Of a DNA stretch of 64,000 bases, positions 59,828 to 64,000 are shown piece by piece. Positions within the stretch are counted from its first letter, which is position 1. Every line of letters begins with the position of its first letter. The notes beneath the pieces were generated by a model. That model did no database searches, was not told the DNA's origin, and saw only the letters and a list, made by a program, of their open reading frames with translations. The stretch lies in the NCBI GenBank assembly GCA_947311845.1, contig CAMZMU010000096.1, forward strand, positions 20,956,786 through 21,020,785, read 5' to 3'. This stretch comes from Poa pratensis. Its lineage: Eukaryota; Streptophyta; Magnoliopsida; Poales; Poaceae. Made by a program: the position numbers and the translations under genes.

Positions 59828-61083
59828 ATGAGTTCATATGATGTTTCAAGTTCGTTCGATTATACGACGTCTGATGAAGAATTTGACATGGAAGGGGAGG
59901 AGGACATTGCTATGGTTCTTTCATTGCACAAGAACAAACGGCCGAAGCGTGGTGGTTCCGTGTTCGGTCGTGAGAGGCTAGCGAGGCAAGGGTCGAAGGA
60001 GACAACCGGTTGATGCTTAACTATTTTGTGGAGAAGCCCGTGTTTCCCGAGCGATAATTTCGTCGCCGGTTTAGGATGGGAAGAGAGTTATTCAAACACA
60101 TTGCAAACTCTGTGATGTTGCATGACCAGTTCTTCGAGCTGAGGAGGAATTGTGCTGGAGATCTTGGACATAGCACCTTTAAGAAGGTGACCGCCGCATT
60201 GCGCATGATGGCATATGGGATTCCTGCGTATCTTGTTGATAACCACTTGGCAATGGGTGAGAACTAAGCCATCAAATGTATCAAGCGCTTTGCAGTTACT
60301 ATATATTGTTCGTGTGTTTGGTCATGAGTACTTGAGAGCACTTAATGATCAGGACACGCCAAGGATTTTGGAGTTCAACAAAGCCCGTGGTATTCCAGGT
60401 ATGCTTGGCTCAATTGATTGCATGCACTGGAGGTGGAAGAACTGTCCAGCAGCATGGCATGGACAGTTCAGGGGACACAAGAATGATTCCACCATCATCC
60501 TTGAGGCCGTGGCCGATCATGAGACATGGATTTGGCATGCTTTCTTTGGAATGCCCGGTTCTTGCAATGGCATCAATGTTCTCCAACGGTCACCATTCTT
60601 TGCAAAGCTAGCCATCGGAGAGTCTTCACCGGTGAAGTCTCAAGCAAACGACCACACATACAACTGAGTTACTACCTTGCAGATGGTATTTATCCAAAAA
60701 TGGGCAACATTTGTGAAGCCAATTGTCAAACCTCACGGTAAGAAACAATTTGATTTTCATAATACACAAGCGTCGGTTAGGAAGGATGCTGAGAGAGCAT
60801 TTGAATTTTGCAAGCCCAATTTGCTACCCTGAGAGGACCGACTAGATTTTGGGACCAAGAGGTCCTTCGGTACATCATGACTACTTGTGTGATCATGCAC
60901 AACATAATCATCGGGAACGAGCGTGGAAAAAATTTAGATTATGGTCACTATGAGTTGATGGGTCAGCCGGTTCGACCGCAACGGATGGTAGACCGCATCT
61001 CCTGCTTTCTTGACACGTACCATGTCATTTGTGATGAGCCAATGTGCACGTTGACCTTCAAAACGGTCTCATCCAAGAGTGGT
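59828..61083 (+). pseudogene. Harbinger-type (DDE) transposase, multiply broken
   Basis: From the ATG at 59,828 the frame encodes an acidic N-terminus (TSDEEFDMEGEEDIAMVL) and KRGGSVFGRERLARQ, then breaks near 60,007. Later pieces in different frames give FRRRFRMGRELF, LRMMAYGIPAYLVDN, VFGHEYLRALNDQDTPRI, GIPGMLGSIDCMHWRWKNCP (first catalytic Asp), TIILEAVADHETWIWHAFFG, SYYLADGIYP, RKDAERAFEF (candidate catalytic Glu) and a C-terminal VIMHNIIIGNE box. The second catalytic Asp is missing: GSCNGINVL has Gly where the family has NDINVL. At least five frame changes and stops are needed to read through. The order and spacing match the plant nuclease-like transposase of the PIF/Harbinger group. Confidence 0.85.
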
Positions 61084-61171
61084 GGACATGGTTTGGGCAA
61101 CAAAACAACTAGCTTGTTTCATCCGGTGAACTATTTGTTGTATGTCAAACTATTTGTATTTTTAGTTGCTA

Positions 61172-62604
61172 CTAACAAAATGCCCGTGCGTTGCAACGGG
61201 CATAAAATAAATCCATATATTATTCAATTTCTGAAAACATTGTAAATTTGTATCAACCACTTTTTAGCTAACATCTTTGGCAACCGAGGTACAAAGTGAC
61301 ATAGAGAACATATGTCTTAAGTCAATGCAGCGGCAGTACAAGAAAGAACATGTTAATAATGTGGTAAATGTTGATATATTGTTATTCATGCTGACAGATG
61401 ATAGGCCTGGCCACTGTCAACTCAAAATTTGAAAGTGATTTACAGAGAGCAGCAGCTCCTTCGCCAAGTCTCGTGAGGCCACAACTTCAGCTAGCTAGTA
61501 CGCGTCCCGAGCAACACGGACACGGGCCACGGCGCACCTGATGTCGCTTTTGCCATCAGGAGCAAGGTGGGCGTCGTCCTCGACGTTGTACACGGCCTTG
61601 AGCGCGGAGGCCGTGACATGGCCTTGAGATGCGCACCCTCTGTCCAGGCGCCGCGGCGGCAGCAGAGTCGTGGCCGAGCGCACGGACGACCATCTCGCTG
61701 TCGATGAGGTTCGTGCGCTGCTCGGGTCGTGGAAGTGCTGCTCATCCGCCGGAAGGATCAAGGGGCAAGGCGTAGACACGACCAGGAGGAGCAAGGCAGC
61801 AGTGTGAGGCCGAGACGACGAGGACCCTGGTGGCGTAGAGGGGGAGGAAGGCCATAGCTGAATCGATCGATCCATTCAGCTCAAGCTAGCATCCACACAG
61901 CTGAATCGATCTATCTATTCAGCTCAAGCTAGCACCCACACAGCTGAATCAATTCGATCTATTCTACTAGCTCGTCACGCTCGGTCTGCTCGCCACGGTC
62001 GTCCTCGTCCGAGGCGCCCGGCGCGACGCCGCCCGGAGTAGAAACACCACCATGTCCGCAGCGAGGTGCTGGAGAAACACCGCCATCAACGACATTCGTG
62101 ACCGCCTCGAGCGGGAGTGTCGGGGCGCCGTCGTCATCGACCCAACAGCGCCGCCGAGCTCCACAGCCACCACGGCGCCACCGACTGCTGCTGCAGCCGC
62201 CTTAATGGCCTGCGGCGCCCGGGTGCCACCCTCGCCGCCGTGGCCTCTCCCACCGTGGTCAGGCGCGTTGAGGAGGTGGCGCGCCAGGTCACGCAGATGG
62301 GCTGGATGGCCGGACGCAGGCGGCGCGAGCTGAGTCCGAGGAAGATGCAGACCGTGTCTCGCCGCAGGAGTACCTCGCCGGTGGAGGAGAAGGCCGGGAC
62401 TACGGGAGGACGGTGGCGGCGGCGACGTCCAGCGCGGAGGCATGGGAGAAAGCTCTGTTGGATCGAAGGGTTGACTCCGGAACGAAGAGGTAGCGAGCGG
62501 TCCACCTTTCCCTATGGACTGCGGGTTGGTTTCTGTATTTCTTAGGGGCGTTTGTGCAAAAGTGCCACGACGTACCACCGCCACGGTCGTTTACTCGTAT
62601 TATA
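61172..62604 (-). mobile_element. Nested 1.4 kb insertion flanked by a 9-base direct repeat
   Basis: TAGTTGCTA occurs at 61,163-61,171 and again at 62,605-62,613. The left inner edge is CTAACAAAATGCCCGTGCGT, with the hairpin CCCGTGCGTTGCAACGGG at about 61,183-61,200. The right inner edge is TTTACTCGTATTATA. A 9-base duplication would suggest a Mutator-like element, but the edges are not inverted repeats. Read on the minus strand the hairpin followed by TTAG and T looks like a slightly decayed Helitron 3' end. The GC-rich part (61,970-62,560) holds several overlapping open frames that may be captured gene sequence; I recognise none. Confidence 0.5.
61856..61965. repeat. 43-base tandem repeat, about 2.5 copies
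   Basis: AGCTGAATCGAT starts units at 61,856, 61,899 and (partial, diverged) 61,942, each followed by ATTCAGCTCAAGCTAGCA and CCACAC. Each unit itself holds an inverted AGCTGAAT/ATTCAGCT pair, so the array can form small hairpins. It lies inside the nested 1.4 kb insertion. Confidence 0.85.
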
Positions 62605-62915
62605 TAGTTGCTATGTGTGGAACTTGATCATGAACTATTTGTTTAATAATTGATGAACTATTTGTGTGATGTAATATTTGAGTACAATTTATATTTTATT
62701 TGTGGTTATGAGTTTCATGTATTTGTGTCACATATGTTTGCACTTGTGAAAATAGGGCACAAGGTGTGGTGACCTATTTTACATCATCTGAAATTCCAGT
62801 GGTGACCTATTATAAACAAATTTGCTGATGTAAAACACAAAAAGTGTTGCTGTATAAACGAAAACCGGTAACCTATTATACACCATCTGTTGGAGTTGCT
62901 CGGTTGGGTACACTT

Positions 62916-64000
62916 TCAAAAGAGGGTCGTCTCCTCCGCATGAGGTTCGTCACTTGGATATATCCACTTCGTCTTGGGTAACGGCCATCTATAACAGAAA
63001 AGAAAAATCAAATTCATGGAAAATACTGACACGATGTTTTAACAAACTCACTGTGAGAGTGTCAGGAAAAACCTGTTTAGCTTGCTCATGTCAACCACTT
63101 CAGCGCTGATAGGTGCATTGAACTCAAAATTGTTACTTGGCCTTAGGACAAACATCTATTTTCATATGAAATGGAGAGGAATTAAGATTAATAAATGCAA
63201 AACGTGGAAGCATAAATAATCCATAGTAGTAAAAGCATTGCAACTGACCTCAAAGCGTATCCCTTCACCATGTCGCAAAGTGCTCTCTGTCTTGTCTAAA
63301 ACCAGATCATGAAACTGAACAGGAACAAATAAATTGTTAGACCAGTAGATTTTTAAAACATGAACATTTGTAAGTTACGCTTATAAAAACTGAACCATGT
63401 ACAAAATTTATGTTATCAAAAAAGATTACATAATTCTATCCACATGTACTGAACAGGACTAGTGACAGGCTGGGATGGTACATTTTGTTTTGGTGGGATG
63501 TTCTCGCAATCTTTTTCTGAGACAATATTTGTGTCAATAGAAGCTGTTTAACTATGTCTCATGAAAACACGATACCTGTCACTTGTTTACCAAATTAATA
63601 CATTTTCATGTTGAGGTCCTCTTAATTGTTACTCCCTCCGTCCAAAAATAAGTGTCTCAAGTTTGTACAAAAGTGGATGTATCTAGATATTTTTCATGTA
63701 TAGATACATCCACTTTTTGACAAACTTGAGACACTTATTTTTGGACGGAGGAAGTATTATATTGACACAATGAAAAATATCAGAGGTGTAGCTAAGCATA
63801 AGCACATCCAAACTAGGGGACTTCGAAAATAAACAGAGGTTTTCCTAAAAGCGAATTACTAAAAATGCAATGGATTAGCAATGTGCTCAGATACATAAAG
63901 ACAACTAAGATAAATGGAAGTCTGACTTCGCAACATAGTTTCAGAAAAAAAAATCACACACAAGAAACTTATGAAACAGAACCTCTTGTGCAGTGAACAA
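62916..64000 (-). CDS. 3' end of an unrecognised gene (last four exons, partial)
   Basis: Exons joined in phase on the minus strand: beyond the window edge to 63,983, then 63314-63249, 63155-63073 and 62988-62916, where a TGA ends the frame. All visible borders are GT-AG and phases agree (0, 0, 2). The encoded tail includes FHDLVLDKTESTLRHGEGIR, FVLRPSNNFEFNAPISAEVV, DMSKLNR and WPLPKTKWIYPSDEPHAEET, ending TTLF. I do not recognise the family. Consistent splicing across four exons and the lack of stops argue for a real gene rather than chance. The stop codon lies only 14 bases from the right terminal repeat of the Harbinger element, so the native 3' untranslated region may be replaced by transposon sequence. 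Confidence 0.7.
63632..63754. mobile_element. Stowaway MITE in an intron of the partial gene
   Basis: CTCCCTCCGTCCAAAAATAA at the left pairs with TTATTTTTGGACGGAGGAAG at the right; TA flanks both sides and the length is 123 bases. Its arms are more than 90 percent alike, so it can form a near-perfect hairpin in the transcript. It is very similar to the copy at 58,998-59,120. Confidence 0.93.

Larger units (their letters stand above)
58970..62901 (+). mobile_element. PIF/Harbinger DNA transposon, degenerate
   Basis: The left end is GAGCAACTCCAACAGATGAT and the right end, reversed, is GAGCAACTCCAACAGATGGT, a near-perfect inverted pair 3,932 bases apart. It encloses a broken Harbinger-type transposase (59,828-61,083). 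The base triplet before the left end is TTA, the family's preferred target, but the right flank is GGT, so the duplication is not preserved or the border has shifted. A Stowaway and a 1.4 kb element have inserted inside it. It fills most of the gap between the CPBP gene promoter and the end of the partial gene on the right. Confidence 0.85.

Noticed and set aside
61967..62584. 205-codon minus-strand and 142-codon plus-strand frames
   Set aside because: Both come from the GC-rich part of the nested insertion and overlap each other; no recognisable product. Kept only as possible captured sequence.

Overview
This window reads as nuclear DNA of a large-genome pooid grass, most likely a Triticeae species or a close relative such as oat. 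The evidence is the density of nested LTR retrotransposons, the TA-flanked Stowaway MITEs with CTCCCTCCG ends, the grass-type LTR starting TGATACGTCT, and long multi-exon genes with GT-AG introns. No operon, plasmid, phage or CRISPR structure is present. Exon models were built by eye from reading frame, GT-AG borders and phase matching; family names rest on remembered family features, not on a database search.

Positions 1 to about 32,100 are a repeat sea. In order they hold: a foldback element (468-811); AT-rich DNA; a near-perfect tandem duplication of a 1.55 kb unit (about 4,081-7,186); a hAT-type element with a target duplication (7,672-8,283); LINE fragments (8,550-9,790); a very long minus-strand LTR with its polypurine tract (about 9,857-14,712); an irregular array of units of about 115 bp (16,265-17,800); a probable Helitron 3' end at 20,908; a truncated minus-strand copia element (about 20,940-24,907); a gypsy protease fragment with its 3' LTR (24,908-29,623); a CACTA terminus; and a LINE tail split by a second LTR copy (30,218-31,800).

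Positions 32,100-38,770 are a transition zone with two small TIR elements, one broken DUF1618-like gene (33,850-34,833) and one Stowaway.

Positions 38,774-64,000 are a gene island in which all three host genes lie on the minus strand. (1) A nine-exon DUF1350 gene (45,438 to 38,774), predicted to encode a 395-residue plastid-type alpha/beta-hydrolase-fold protein with an intact GHSNG elbow. (2) A large EMB8-like alpha/beta-hydrolase plus CPBP (CAAX-type) protease fusion gene (58,329 to 48,338, about 12 exons). It has two apparent one-base frame breaks in its largest coding block and a glycine where the hydrolase serine should be. (3) The last exons of an unrecognised gene entering from the right edge and stopping at 62,916. 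A degenerate PIF/Harbinger transposon (58,970-62,901) fills most of the gap between genes 2 and 3; its right end is 14 bases from the stop codon of gene 3. Introns of genes 1 and 2 carry antisense or sense LINE tails, Stowaway MITEs and a Tourist-like MITE, several with clear target-site duplications.

I see no convincing new biological system. The points most worth a second look are the frame breaks and the apparently dead hydrolase domain of the CPBP fusion gene, the layered transposon insertions whose order can be read from their target duplications, and the unassigned tandem-repeat families in the first 18 kb.
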